From positions 54,748,347 through 54,812,346 of the forward strand of contig NC_052507.1 of the NCBI RefSeq assembly GCF_014356525.2: a stretch of DNA of 64,000 nt, given 5' to 3'. Positions within the stretch are counted from its first letter, which is position 1, and every line of letters starts with the position of its first letter. The DNA is from Nilaparvata lugens (Eukaryota; Arthropoda; Insecta; Hemiptera; Delphacidae). This document shows positions 20,501 through 35,500 of the stretch, piece after piece. Under the pieces are notes generated by a model. It was not told the origin of the DNA and ran no database searches. It saw nothing but the letters and a program-made list of their open reading frames with translations. Position numbers and translations under genes: made by a program.

Positions 20501-23500
20501 CATCAGAACCCATTTTTCAATATTGATGCCGTAATCGTAATATTAATGCCGTACATCGGAAACCGTATTTATAATACGGTTCAAGTCGTTACATGATATT
20601 CACATCAAAATAGATTTTTGAAAATCCACCGCGAAAAGACCCCTGCTATGGCATTGATTGTGATGTAAGTAATGTTTGCATTATAACATGGTCGCCGATA
20701 AAAAACCAATTGAATTCTATATAACCTAATGAAATGTGGTGAAAATGTGTTTGTGGGGAATAACACAGGGGATTTTCAAGACTTTTTCTCATTCACTATT
20801 TTCTTTCCTGTTGAATTTGTGAGAAACAAGCTATTGTGGAATAAGCTCACTCTTCAAACTGTCTGCATTTCCTGTAAATAAAATCTATTTATTGAAAATA
20901 CATTACATGAAAATAATATTAAAACTCACAAGAGTTTTACAGCTTGACGCCAAAACAAACCCCATTTCCCTCAAAAGTATGATACAAATGTTGTTCTTTA
21001 ATTTAATATTAAAAATTGAAGATAAAGTTATGGTCGCATTTATTATAAAAGTATTTGATTCCAAGTTTACGGGCCCCATTAAAGGTAGGCGCACACACAT
21101 CGTCATCGGACGGACGGCATGCATCATACCTTAAACCTACATATCTATTGAACATGTGAGAGAAATATGTACGGTAGTACAAAGCTCTTCAATCTCAACT
21201 AGATATGACTACTCGTATAAATGTGGACTGGCTTTACACTTGCAAAACAAGTCAGAGAAAACCCTGATAGAAAATCCAACTTGACGTGATTCTTGATAAA
21301 CGTTCGAAACATCACAATTCTCTAATAAATGCATTCAACATTTGTTCCAACTGTTCAATCTAAACAACTCAAACACAACCTCATATCAAAATTGTAACCG
21401 CGAATACATAAGGCCTGGTTCAATTTCAACTAGAAAACACAAATATTTGACTACAAGACCTTTGTCTAGACCTAAACAACTTAAACACAAACTCAAATCA
21501 AAATTATAACTGCGAATACATAACTTCACTTTCAACTAGATAGACAGATATTTGACTACAAGACCTTTGTCTAGATCAACTATCTAAAACCGCTGAATAT
21601 TGTCGTCATATTCGGCTAAATATGTGTGTGTAATAGAGTCCTAATTGCAAACAATCAATCATTTTGATGAATAATTCCAACAATATATATTCTACGGAAT
21701 TGTCCCTGTGAACAGGCTAATCAGCAAATGAGCTTTTAAACCTTCTACATTAAGAACCAAAACACTTTCTAGTGTCAGCATTCATAATAAATAATAACAT
21801 CAATGCCTACAATTTAGCCAATGCTAATAGTTTGACAAGAATCTCACAATAGCTGTAGCCAGCGCATAACGAGAAGTAACCTGGTTTTCATTGTTGGCAA
21901 TGATTTTCAAATGACAGCCAGGGACCTTCTGGCTGATTAGGCATATCTATTAAAATCTTGGATTTCTCCTATGTATAAGTGAAACATTTTCTGATAATTG
22001 GTTAATTCAATTTGATAATAAAGGATTTGCTTACTCATCTACAACCAAAAATGAACTGTGAAACCAGAGAATAATTAACAGAATTAAACAATATTTAGAT
22101 AAATATTGAATTATAAATAAGGAATTCTAATATTTAGACGTACCTTTTAAGATGTATGACTAGTATCGGTGGTAGTTTTGAAATATCAATTTTCTTGGTG
22201 GCCGCTCGCGCTGTCTTACAGCTAGGGCAGTTCCACCCTGAAATCGACTCTTCTTTTAAGTACAGCTCCATACAATCCTGCAAATTAAAATTAATAATTA
22301 ATAGATGAACCATTTCATAAAAACTAAATACAATACACTGAAAAGTTAAACAATGGCGGAATGCATGTGAGTAGATGTGAAAATGCGTTAAAAGAATAAA
22401 CATCTCAGTTTATTTTTCTTTACGCGTAATTCTGTGTATTTTTTCATAGTTTTGTGATGTTAGATTTTTGTCTAATCTGGCATTTATCCAAATAACGTCC
22501 TAATGTTATAATCGGCTCAGTTTCGTGTGTATTACAACCATCTTCAGTTGAAAAAAGCATAATAATTATAGTAAGATTCATGTTAAATAAAGTCAGCACT
22601 TCGTCACTTTATATTAAATAAAAAAGACTAAGAAATTGTAAAAAACCACTGATTTTATTGATAGTTAGTAAGACCGGTTTAGGTTGTTACACCATTGTCA
22701 ATCTCTGATAAACTGATCATCACTTCACTTAATGCCGAGTGACCTGGTTGGCTCAGGTCTGATGTTAAGAGTTTTCAGGCCGCACCTGATCAGTTTCAGG
22801 ACCTCTGACATGACTTGACGACTGTTTAGGATGGACATGTCTATACAAAACACGGGACTGGTCAGAGAAAAATATCTTGCCCGGACCGGGATTCAAACCC
22901 GGACTTCTGGTTTACAAAGTCAGCATCTAGCACTTGATTAAAATTGGACAAAGCAGATAACTCTATATCCTTTTCTACCTCTGAACTGTTGCAAAATCTT
23001 TTGTTGGCTGTGGAGAAATATCAAAATATTTCATCCCAATTATCATATTGTAAAATCTGACAAAGCATTTATTGGAACGGTTCCACTTCGATACTCATTC
23101 CGTTACTACGTAGACGTCATTTTGTTCGTCTGCGCTGTCCGGTGACGTCACAGTCACGGTTCCACGTCACTGTCATAGTCAAGTTTGTTTTCTAATATTA
23201 TTCGTCGTATTATTCGTTGTTTCAATTTTAATATTTGTATTATTCAATTTTTTTGGAATTTATTTCGTCTTTTAGGCATCCTACTTTCTAGATATTTGCC
23301 ATTTTTTCATCAAACGTTTTACTTACGTATCGAACATTTCCGGCTTGTCCTTTTTCAGTCGAGCCTTAGCTTTTTGCCTTGTCTTTGATCACGTCTAGTC
23401 GGGAGTGCACATTCGCTCCCAGTCTAAACTTTTTCATCCAAATTCATCTAGTTTACGGAACGTTTTTAAAAGTGAATTATTCCTTCAAATTAATTCGTTA

Positions 23501-26500
23501 AATCTATTCTTCAATTGTGATTCAATTATTCATCAATTTCTTCGTGTATTTACGTTGATAAACTTTGTCAAACTTTCATAGTATTGTGTTGGCATCTATC
23601 GCCATTTTTCTAACAATTGGCTTCACCTCTTGAAACTCAAACTTTCAATTTCATCATCTCTACCGTTTGGAAATCAATCTAAAAATTCCACAACTTGAAA
23701 TTCGGATTATTTGTTTGGAATTCTACATGTTCTTGCTCACATTCCCACTGGGGGAATTGCCTACTGTGTTGGACGCTTCCATTCTCGTCATCGCATGGCC
23801 ATCATATCGTCGCTTGCTGATGTCCTGTTCCTTGGGGTACCGTGGATTCCTTGCCTGTCTGCCTGGCTGCATCTCTTCTTCAAAATTTTATTCAGGTTAC
23901 GTAAATCGTTCTAATCAACTTTCATTTACGCATGTATTGCATAACTGTTCATAAAAATACTACAGCGTGTCGATACTGGACCACGTTGTTCTCTATTTCT
24001 AATTCAAACATTTTAATGTGCATTCATATGATTTTTGTAGCTATCATTCAACTTTTACGGCAATTAAAAACATTTAATTGTCCATACTTTCGGCAATCGA
24101 GCCTATGTACATGAATTCAATATGTTACAGTGTATGTCTCATTGAGAGCACTGTCCTACGTTATGTCAAGGTTATAATATGTATTTCATTCAATTTTGAT
24201 AGCTACCCTTGGCTTTACAAGTGTATTAATGTCGACCAAGACATTCAATTTTGTTGATAGCTATCCTTGGCTTGCAAGCATAACCTCATATTTGAGTTGT
24301 TCAATTGATGTCTAACTTGACATTCAAATCATTGAAGGCCTATGTCGCCTGTATTCAACATTAACAACACTATTTCATTGTATTTGATAGCTACCCTTGG
24401 CTTGCAAGTGATATTTTAAGGCCATCGACGCCTATTAATTGTTCTATTGATGTCTAACTTGACATTCAATTCATTGAAGGCCTATGTCGCCTGTATTCAA
24501 CATTGTCAATTATTTCATTGTATTTGATAGCTACCCTTGGCTTGCAAGCGTAATCCCATATCTGAGTTGTTCAATTGATGTCTAACTTGACATTCAATTC
24601 ATTGAAGGCCTATGTCGCCTATATTAATGTACTCAATATTAACAATTATTTCATTGTATTTGACAGCTACCCTTAGCTCATAAGTGATATTTTAAGGCCA
24701 CCGACGCCTATTTCAATGTGTATGACATTGATTTTGGAACTTATTTATGTTAATGTCGACCAAGGCATTTTCATTTCTGAACTTACTTACTTGTGTAATG
24801 TCGACCAAGGCATTTTCATTTCTGAACTTATTTATGTTAATGTCGACCAAGGCATTTTCATTTCTGAACTTACTTACTTGTGTTAATGTCGACCAAGGCA
24901 TTTTCATTTCTGAACTTATTTATGTTAATGTCGACCAAGGCATTTTCATTTCTGAACTTACTTACTTGTGTTAATGTCGACCAAGGCATCTTCATTTCTG
25001 AACTTATTTACTTGTGTTAATGTCGACCGAGACATTCAATTATTCTAAGATTATTTGTATTAGTGTCAATCAACATTTAACCATTTGTACATATAGAACA
25101 TTATCTACATATAATTATCGTTTGTTATTATTCCTTTTTAAAATCATTAAGATTGAATTTTTCAGCAGTAACTTTATTATTGTATCACTTAAAATTGTCT
25201 ATTCTCAATTCAGGTATCATTGACAGTACCTTATCAATTAGTGTTAGGCTTCAATGGTCATTAGTGTCATTGACCTAAATTCATTTAAATTTTTTATTTT
25301 CTAACGGTTTTATTACATGTTGTAATAAAATTCATCTAAAGGATTTTATTCGATTTAATCTACTTACACTTGTTTTTGTATGTGGCCATCTGCCTATTAT
25401 TTTTTATTAATATTAAATCTCATCTTGTTGACTCATTTTGTCTTTTATTGGCGTACTTACCACACTTCAAGCTATCAGTTTTTTATGCACAGAATTCAGA
25501 GATTTATTTGTAGGTATTAATACCAACTATCATTCACAGTCCACTGCCGTGACTTTGGATTCTGTCACATATCGTGAGAAAATATATTTTCTTGACGAAT
25601 AAAATACATTTCTTCTTTAATTATTATGGTTCTTGTTCTTCCTCCTCTTCTTTTTCTTTTTCTTCTTCTTCTTCATCCTCCTCTTCTTTTTCTTTGCGCT
25701 TCCTATTCTCCGTCTTCTCTTTTCTGTAATGCTTGGATCAAGTTTTATTCTAATGACGACTGTTTTTAGAGGTATAGAGCTTTAATTTGGCATTGCTGTT
25801 CAAAATGGCGATTTAACATTTTTGTTAGGTTATTTATTCTCAGCTTTGTTTGGCAATTCATCATGAATGAATTTACCCCTCAATAATGTGAATAATGCTT
25901 GGAAATAGTGCAATTCTATTACGAAAAAAATGGTTCTATGTGAAATACGTATCGCGCCCTACATCTATTTTATCGATGACGAAATTGTCCATCAGAGCAG
26001 TTAATTCGATCGATTAACCATGGAACGTTTCCGCACCACGTTTACTCTTATTGATAACTTGCATCCCCAGAGACGCCGTACGGTACGTACAGAAGAAGCT
26101 GTTGTTACTGTAGAGCGTAGCATTGAGGAAGACCCGAATGAGTCCATCAGCCATCGAGCACAGGAACTGGATGTGTGTCCATCCGCTTTATGGAAGACTA
26201 GCAGGTAACCCGTACTTCGCAAGTGTCTATTTTAATACTTGACAAACTGAAAACTTGATCGAGTGGAATCTTGAAGAGTTTTAAGTAGGCCTAGAACCAT
26301 CCTCGGTTAATTAATAATCTATATCGAAGTTTCAAGTTAATTTCAATCCAGTAGTTTAGACGTGATGATGCGTCAAACAAATTTTCCTATCCCGTACGTG
26401 TATAGATAAGTTCTTCAATTTGGTACCAACATAATAAAGTGACGGAACTCAAATCTTATTTAGAAATCTTCCTCAACTTAATGCCAATCTGACAAAATTG

Positions 26501-29500
26501 GTCTGGTTATTAATTTTGCAAATGGTTTTAAAGTTGCCAAATTTTAACCATCTGTTTCGAAGAGGTAGTAGTCTCTCTGGATTATAGTTCTATATTAACA
26601 TATGATATGTTGTATTCAAGTCCCATGAATGAAATTTGAACATTAATTCCGAAAAATCTAGAAAGAAAATTGAAATTTGGGCTTCGAGGTGCACGAGACT
26701 GATATTTTTAGAATCTATGTGTAAAATTTGGAGATCTAAATCATTCCCGTTTTTCCGGTATGCAATCCACAAGTTGACATGTTTCAATGCGAACAAACAC
26801 AACCCTACTCTCTCTTATTATATAGATTACTAACTTTTCAATTCATGAATTGAACAACCATGTCATGATGTCCAGGAACTGTGGTTCCAACAAGATGGCG
26901 TAACATGTCACACAGCTCGTGCCACAATCAATTTATTGAAAGACCCGTTTGGTAACCGCCTAATTTCACGTTTTGGGCCTGTGAATTGGCCTCCAAGATC
27001 TTGTGATTTAACACCGCTAGACCACTTTCTGTGGGGCTAAATAGAGTCATCGGTCTATGCGAATAAACCACAAAGGCTTGACCATTATTTGGAAGACAAC
27101 ATTCGCCGTGTCATTATATTATACAACTAAGCGCCATGAATAACAATAATGATAATAATTCCTGATATACGGACACAAGTCCTGGAAAAAGTAATAGAAA
27201 ATTGGTCGTCCAGGTTGGACTAAATCCGAGTCATCCGTGGCGGTCATATAACAGAAATCATATCCAAAATGTAATGCCACAAGATTATCTTTTGATAAAA
27301 AAATTATGTCAATCGAATAATCCATTGTTGTTTTATTGCAATTAAAAGTTATATACCTCTAAAAAAACACCGGTTATAATAGGTGAATGTAAGGTGCTCA
27401 CATGTAAAGTGCATCGATCAGACAGCACGTGGTTGGGTAGTGGTAGAGAGAGATTGGAGAACGGCTCGAAGGTCACCGACTGCTTGGCGCAGGTGAGACA
27501 GGTGACGGTTGACTTGAGCTGCCCGTAGAACAGGTCCAACACTATCGAGTTGTTTTTGCGTCGAAACTCGCCCCACGCACGCTCGCCCGACGCCTCGTCT
27601 GCCCCGCCAAGCTCCAGGTCTTGGTTCGGCTGCAACAAATCCAAACATAATTATATAAATTGTCTAATAAAGTATTTCAGTAGGGCTTCTTGATTTGTTA
27701 ATTAATAAGAATAATTTCTTAGTACCCGTTTGTTATGAATGGGTCGATTAAGAACTAGAATCTAGTACTAGTGAGTTCTACGGCAGAGGTCAAAGGCAGT
27801 ATTTGATTGTCAATTGTGTTGCTATCCTTTTCTATCATTCAACAAAGAGATAGCGCTATCCCTTTCTAGCTTTTCAATGTTGTCAGTTTGCCAGAAATGT
27901 ATTATTTTTATTTTCCACAGTGACTGTACAGATATAAACAAACAATCTTCAGGTCATCCGCCATGTTTTATTTTGATTCTAACAAAATAATTGAGTAGAC
28001 ATCAAGTCGTATAATTTATTTTTGAATATGTTCAGATATTACCAAATAAGAGTCACGAACTATAATTATGTGAGATGACATTTTATAAGTTGATAACTTT
28101 GACCATCCTGGATTATAGGTACACATTGCCTGCGGACCTTCCATAGAAATTCCAAGGATTTACTCGACTTAGACCGTCTTCATAAACAGGCTCCAGTTAC
28201 CAGTATTGGTTACCGGTATAAATATTGGTAGGATATTTCAGAATTGAAATTATTCTATTGAAATTATTCTATTATAAATGGGATTTCTATTTTGCTATAA
28301 CTTCTAAGTGACATTGGAATAGAATACCTACTGAATATATTAATTTCTGTTGATTTGAAACAACAAAAATTATTTAGATTAATTATTTTGATTTAAAGTT
28401 CATATTGTTGAATCAAAGCTTTTTAAACTAACCGCCAAGATTTCAGGTGTATGTGAGAATAAAAACCTGATCTCAGTTATGGAAGTTTTGAATCAAATTA
28501 TAAAAAGGATTATTTTATTGATAAATGTAATATAATTGCCATAAAATTGATTATTATCGAAGAAGATAAAAACTAATATTAGATTGAATGCAATGGGATG
28601 ATATGAGTTACAGCGATCCAATATAGATGGTTGTGTTTTTTTGTACAGTCTGTAACATAATGGAGTCAAATACAGTGAATCGGCAACCCTGTTCTCCCAT
28701 CTTTCTTTACTGCCATTATAATGTGGACCTCACTACAGCAACTAGTCAATGGTTCTAGCTATACAAATAAGATTATACAGCTGACTTGAATCCTAGCATT
28801 AAATTTGCTTGAAAATTGCTTGGAGTTACAGTAACTAATATAGTTACTGTACTTAGAACTAGCAATTGCTAGCTTTTATTCAATTAACCTATTGAAGACC
28901 ATCATTCAGCCTTGGATTCCAAGTTCAAATTAGAATGTATTAGCCACAGAATTACAACACAATGAAATTTGGAAACAAATACTGAATATGAATAGAATAG
29001 TGACTAATCATGGTATATGAATTGGATTCGAATTTTTACAAGTATGATACGAGCTGAATAAGGTATTTCCTATGTAGAATTAATTCTAGCTACTATGCTA
29101 GGTGTGAAGAGACCTTTAGAGAATCTCAGCTAGATCACTTTCCGAGATGTCCAATTATTATTTGTTAAATCTGATTTTCAACGTAGTTGGCAGAATGTCA
29201 AAATAATTCACGTTAATCATTATTTTGGCTAGACCAGCTTAAATTGACTACCATGGAAACTTGTGCGCTAGTCTACATTTCCTACGAATGAATTCCAATA
29301 TTTAAAAAAATATGTATAAGTTTGAGAGAAGACTTAATTAGATTGGAGGAAATATTTTATAAGCACAAAGATAAATTGAAGTTACAATAGCTAGTAAATG
29401 TACTGTAGTTAGATGCTAGTAGAGGCTAGTAGGGATGATAGGTAGGGGAATCAAACAAGAGATTAAATTCAATGAAGAAACAATAATTTGAATTGGGTAG

Positions 29501-32500
29501 GTTATCATAATCGAAGTGGTTAAATCTCCTTCAAGACATATCAAGTTAATTGAACATCACAGAAGGACGTACTTGGCTGGATATCTCCATGAGGGCCAGG
29601 GGAATGAGGAAAACTACAACAATATATTATGTATTGACTCACTCACCAAATTAGATAAGCTCTTCTCATAGTTATCCAGTTATTTGAAATACAGACAATT
29701 TTTGGATGATTTAGAGTAATTCAAATTCTCAAGAGACGGTTCTAAACATTTAAACTGAACAAACTTTCTGGATTATTGAGCATGTTATTTTCAATTATAG
29801 TTGGCAGTGATATACTTTTGCTTTTCAAGTTCACAATCCACATTGATTCTGTAGTTAATAAACTGATAGTATACCAACCTCTTTGTATGTTTCAAGGAAA
29901 CAAACACAAATAAAATATTTTATTCTTTTCCTTTAAGACGAACGTTGATGTTGGTGTCCATCAATGATGTTAGATGAGGTGATGGTTGGGGAAAGGTTAG
30001 TGGGATGGGTATTTGGTTTTAAATGGCAATATTCCAGTAATATAAAAAAAAATCAATAATTTTCGTCAGATAAAATCATTATTCAATACTGAATAAGATA
30101 GAGCATGACGACAATTGACGGAATAGGAAGGTTGAAGAGTGTGGAGGAGGAAAAAGTAGGAGAAAAGAAAAGAGAAGTTCGATTATGGACTTATAGATGG
30201 AAGTAATCAAGTTCAAAGTTCACAGAGAAGGAGTGTGGGTAATAAGGTGTAGGAGGAGAAAAGGCAACCATCATAGTTGAATGCATTCATTACAAAACTA
30301 TGCTTACCACGTTGAGATCTTCATGCAGCCAGTCTAAAAGAATTGTTAGAAATTCGTGAGAGTCCTGCTGCTCACAGCCTCTAAATGAGGTCTTCAACTT
30401 TCCAACAACGCTCTGAAAAACGATGAAATTTTTAAATCTTGTAAATTTTATGTACAGTTTAACACCATTACTAAAGAGCTAATCCTTATTGGTGTCAAAA
30501 AGATGCATAATGAAACTAATGACTGCCAGTTTTGTCTCATTTTACAGTCAATTTTTTTTCAAATTAAGTATGATATGAATATTTTCACGAATATAACCAT
30601 AAATCATATTATATTCATTACCTCAACTTTGATCAAAGATAGTCATATATTCCACTAGAAGACCTTCGACTAGATATTTTTGTTATGAAGCTGGGAACAC
30701 ACGTGTCATGCAGCGTGCCGATCCGACACATGTCCGATTTTTGTATGGGGTGGTGGTGGAAACGATCATCATATGACAGACAGTTGTGTCTTGCAGCATT
30801 CAAGTCTATTTCGCTGTCATACAATAGTCCGCCTGTATGATCGGAGTGGGATCGGAATGCTGCATGACAGGTGTCTCCCCGACTTCAAACGTTGACACTA
30901 TCTCTGATACTAAATTTTGATTACATAAGGCTGTGAAAACTTGTAAAAAAAACTAGCTGTTTTGAAATTCAACTAGTGAGCTCTCCGGGCTGGAGAACTC
31001 GTACAAAATGCCGCTGATATTCCGTCATCTGTTCTATTGAAAGCGGTGAAAAGTCAAGTGAAATAATTCAAGTTGATTGAGTTATTAATTGCCTGCATTG
31101 AGTTATTTATTGCATGCTTCATGCATCATTGCATTGATTATTATTTATAATCCAACTGACAGCTGATTTGTGATATCCTCGAAAAGGACGAAGGAGTGAG
31201 TCAATTTGCTTGGCCAACGAAATCGATCTTAAATAGTTCAGAAAATTTGTGTTGAAAATTTAAAGTTAATTGATGAAATAAATAGAAAATTATCGACGAA
31301 CAACGACTCGAGTCATCAGTAGGAACTCGCTACGATCATTAAAGAATGCTGATAGTTTTCAATGTATCACATTATAATCAGTTTCTAGGGATTGAATTTG
31401 TACTTTCATGGCTTTACTACCGGTATCGTACGTAAGGAAAGTAAGTTATTGCTTAAACAAAAGCATAAAGTTACCCAAATTTCAAGGTTTCTGTATGTTT
31501 TAAAGCTTAGTTTAATAATCACTATACAACCGACGTTGTGTACACCGAAATTGACTGACCTTGAGCTCATCGCAGGGAAACGACTTGTGCTTGCCCGCCC
31601 ACAGCTTCCTGACCACTTTGTCGACTTCGAGGGCGACGGGGGTGGGGCGGGGGTGATGCCCCACCAGCCCCCCCAACACGCCTCCCTCCTTGCTGAATTG
31701 GCATATTTCGCGGCGCAGCTCATCCGTGTTACTCAGGCACTGAACTATCGAGTTCATATAGCACGTGTTGCCCAGGTTCTTCAGTCCGGTCAGGCCTGGA
31801 GTCTACACACAAGCACACAAATAACAATCGAATCTAGAGAAACATTTTTTTAAACTACTCTTTTCAATTATGTTCTGCTGGACAGAAAAATAATACCATT
31901 GGATCTCAAGACAGTGTTCACACACACTTACATAAGCCCCTTAGTATTATTTTTCAACTCAGCAGAACGAAATTCATTTGAAAGCAGGGCTTAAGATTTG
32001 AATAAGATTGTGAACGAGTATGTTGCTTATAGTGAGACCAACGTTAGTAGTCTAGTTACACACACATCGATTTTTGGTCGTACAATACTTTGTCATCCTT
32101 CTAAATTCTATTAGGTTGAATATGACTTGAAAACATAATCGATGGTAGAACTTATAAGGACGGAAAAAACCGTTCGTACAAAAATCGATGTGTATGTAAC
32201 TGGCTACATAGTGGCAGGCTTTTGTCTCGCTGGTTGAGTGAAAATCTGCTAACATTGAACCATGAGAAAACCTTCTTTCTGACCTTTTCGGCGACTCAAC
32301 ATGGACAGCCAACAGGAGATGAGATAGTAATCAAGAATCAACGGAATAACACTTCATACACAGTTCACAGGAAACAGTCACAGAAATACCTGGGAGTTAC
32401 AATGGACTCTTTTCTGCGCTGGGATCATCATCTCAATGAATTATGCGGGAGACTAAGGAAGACTATCTGCAGATTCAGGATTCTGAGGACACTGGTCGAC

Positions 32501-35500
32501 AAGGGATGTCTAAGAGTTATCTACTTCTCTCTAGCTCAGTCCCTCATGCTGTATGGGATTGTGGGATGGGGAGGTGCAAGCTTCTTGCACATCGAACCCC
32601 TCCTCAGGGTACAGAAGCTGATCATGAGGGTCATCAACCAGAAGCCTCCACGCTATTCATCAGACCAGCTATTCAATGAGTTTGATGTGATGGATCCAAG
32701 ACAGCTTTACTCCAAGGAGATACTATGCAGATTACACAAGAACCCAACAACATTTCAAACCAGAAACCACAACCACAACACCAGATACAGGAATCTTCTC
32801 ATCACTAGTGTTGCAAGGAAGGCACTATACCAGAGACATTTCAATCATTTAGCACCAAAATTATATAATCTACTTCCTGCAAACTTTAAGCAGATTAATC
32901 ATCCTAGAAAGTTCAAAACAATAGTACACAATTGGTTGATGAGCAAAGGAAGACAGAACATAGAAAACATTATTTCAAATAACAACTAACCACCTAATGA
33001 CTTACTAAACACTAACTAATTAATAATACGCACAAAAAAACAACAAAACCTACTCTAGAACATGGTACGCCATAGTGGAGTAGGTCAATTTCCACACACA
33101 AAAAAACTAAACAAGTAGAGGACACATTATAAGAATTTTTTTTGTAACTAACTATTGTATGTAATATTGTAATTTATCTAATATTTTGTGTAATTGATGT
33201 TGTAGTTTTAGTTTTTTTGGGAAATAAACATTTATTTATTTATTTATTTAATTAGCATTGGAGTTGCTATCCTTGTCTACAATCTGAAAAAGGAGATAGT
33301 GCTACCCTTGTCTAGCTCCGCAACGTCGCCAGTTCGTTTCTTAACAACAATGTAGAATTATAAATAATTGACAAAATATTTAATCTCAATATAATTATAA
33401 ACATTGATTACATTGATAAACATTGTATTATTGAATCATTGAAAAATATCAAATTATATATAATCGATTATTTATAAAGGAAATCAGCAGTTGATATTAC
33501 GTCATATATACCGCTATCAGCTATTCTCTATAGAAGGCAGAGAATCGGCAACGCTGTTCTCCTATCTTCCTCCATTGGCATTATAACGTGGACCTCACTA
33601 TAGAAACTATAGTTCCATAGATACTCCATAGTTTATCTTTGTATATAATTTGTCATACCCTTCAGTATAGTAATATAGTTGATCATAGTCTGTAGTTTGT
33701 CTACAGTTTCATTTGTCTACTATGGCACAACTCACACTTGCACTATTCAAATCACTCGGCGACGAAGCATGTGTTTTGAAATGGTGACGCTCAGACTAGG
33801 CGATTCCGTAAAGAGTGCTCCACGATTGTGCGACTACGTTGCTCGGTTGTTCGAAGCGAGCGACGCATGCTGCGATGCTGGTCGCCAAGTGTCTAAGTAT
33901 CGAGTATGTCAGGTTTGGGGCCTAAAGTGAGGTTAGGAGTTGGAGTGTAGTAGTTAACTTTCTGGCTACTAGCAACTAGAGAAGTGGGGATGAGCATAAA
34001 CAGCGACTAAATGCATATGGTTCTATTTACTGGAATAGTCGCACGATTTGAGTAGTGCAAGTGTGAGTACAGACTGAAAGCACCAAACTTGAGTGAAAAC
34101 CAACAGAGCTGGTGAAAATTATGGAAACAGCTTAATGTTTCCTTTACAAGTATAATTTGACAGTTGGTTTCATTGGGGATCCAATTTGAATGAAAAAAAT
34201 AATTTTCTTTCGTTTCAAAATTTTGGTCCGCCATCTTGGAACCGCCATTTTGAATCAAACTTCATTTTTTCAAATAGGAAAGTTGTCATGTGGAACATGA
34301 TTTCGATACAGAATTTCAAGAGAAAATGAATGGCGAAAACATACTGCACATCGATATCTCAAACAGTTTTAAAGTTATTCACATTAAAAGATGATGATAA
34401 TCCCTACAAAATTAAAATAAATGAGTGCATTAAAGATCTAAAAAGCAATTCAACTATCAAATTTTGCTTTCTCAAGTATTAGTAAACACTTACAGTAACA
34501 TATTCTAATGATATATTCAACACTTTAATCAGAAAATTTTGATCTGTCAGAATTTTAACGTACTCATTCATTGCATTTTGTATGATTTGTTAGTATCTTT
34601 GAACACGAATAACTTTGAAACTGTTTGAGATATCGATGTGCGGGGTTCCTTGTGACCAACTCCCTGGTTAAAAAATTGAGTTTGATTCAAAATGGAGGAT
34701 CCAAATGGCTGACCAAATTTTTGAAGCGACAGAAAAGCAGTTTTTTTTTTATTCGAATAGGACTCTCAATGAGACCTACATCTCTCAAGTGTGGACCAAA
34801 TAATCATGAACACACACATCTCAATAACTAATTTTATATCTTCGGCCTCCAAAATAACAATATCAAATCTATTATAAGCTATTTCTGTTTTGGTCAACAC
34901 TTGGGAGATCGGCATCACTATCCTTGTCTTATAAAATTGTAGTTGTCAATAACTCCATTTCAAGTGTACAAGTCTGCAAATACACAAGTCTCCCAAAGTG
35001 TGAACACTCTAATAAGAATCAATGATATTATAATTTCTGAAACTATCTGAAGAAACGAAAGAAAGGAAGAATAGGAATTAATTCATACAGTATTGCAACA
35101 CTGCTCTTGTGTGATTCAGTGCTGCTCTTCAAATTTTCTTAGATCAATTCCATTACGATATTAAATTGTTTGAACTTGTGATAAAGGGAGTTTCCATACA
35201 AGTATTTCCCCTTCTGGCACCCAAACAAAAGCTAATTTGTAGTCTCTCTTCAACGAATTTCCCTGACTCAGCAAGGATTGATTGCAAGAGAGGAAACAAG
35301 TAGTGATTGATGTGGACATTATTCAAATGGGCATTTTCAAAATTCTACTAATGTCTGTTGTTTCTTGATTAGGTTTATTTTTGTCGCTATACTCCAGATC
35401 TTCGTGTTGCTCCTAGACACAAACTTAGCTATTCAGTACAATAATTATTTATTTAAACCAATGTACCACCTAGAATACATTGTATACAATGATTCAAACT

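Noticed and set aside
20208..20513. 101-codon minus-strand reading frame
   Set aside because: It is the translation of a 19-20-base minisatellite (repeating VKFS/FSL patterns), not a gene.
22860..22950. Free-standing tRNA gene
   Set aside because: The B box is good, but the cloverleaf is incomplete and the sequence continues into a SINE body shared with 12165-12354.
24713..24974. Repetitive peptides on both strands ([10 protein letters not shown] and TKAFSFLNL)
   Set aside because: Both strands are open only because the 42-46-base tandem unit lacks stops; no start context or homologue.
31392..31853. 153-codon plus-strand reading frame
   Set aside because: Shadow of Usp8 exon 12 (Cys box) on the minus strand.
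33679..33930. 83-codon plus-strand reading frame
   Set aside because: Lies inside a hairpin MITE; no similarity to known proteins.
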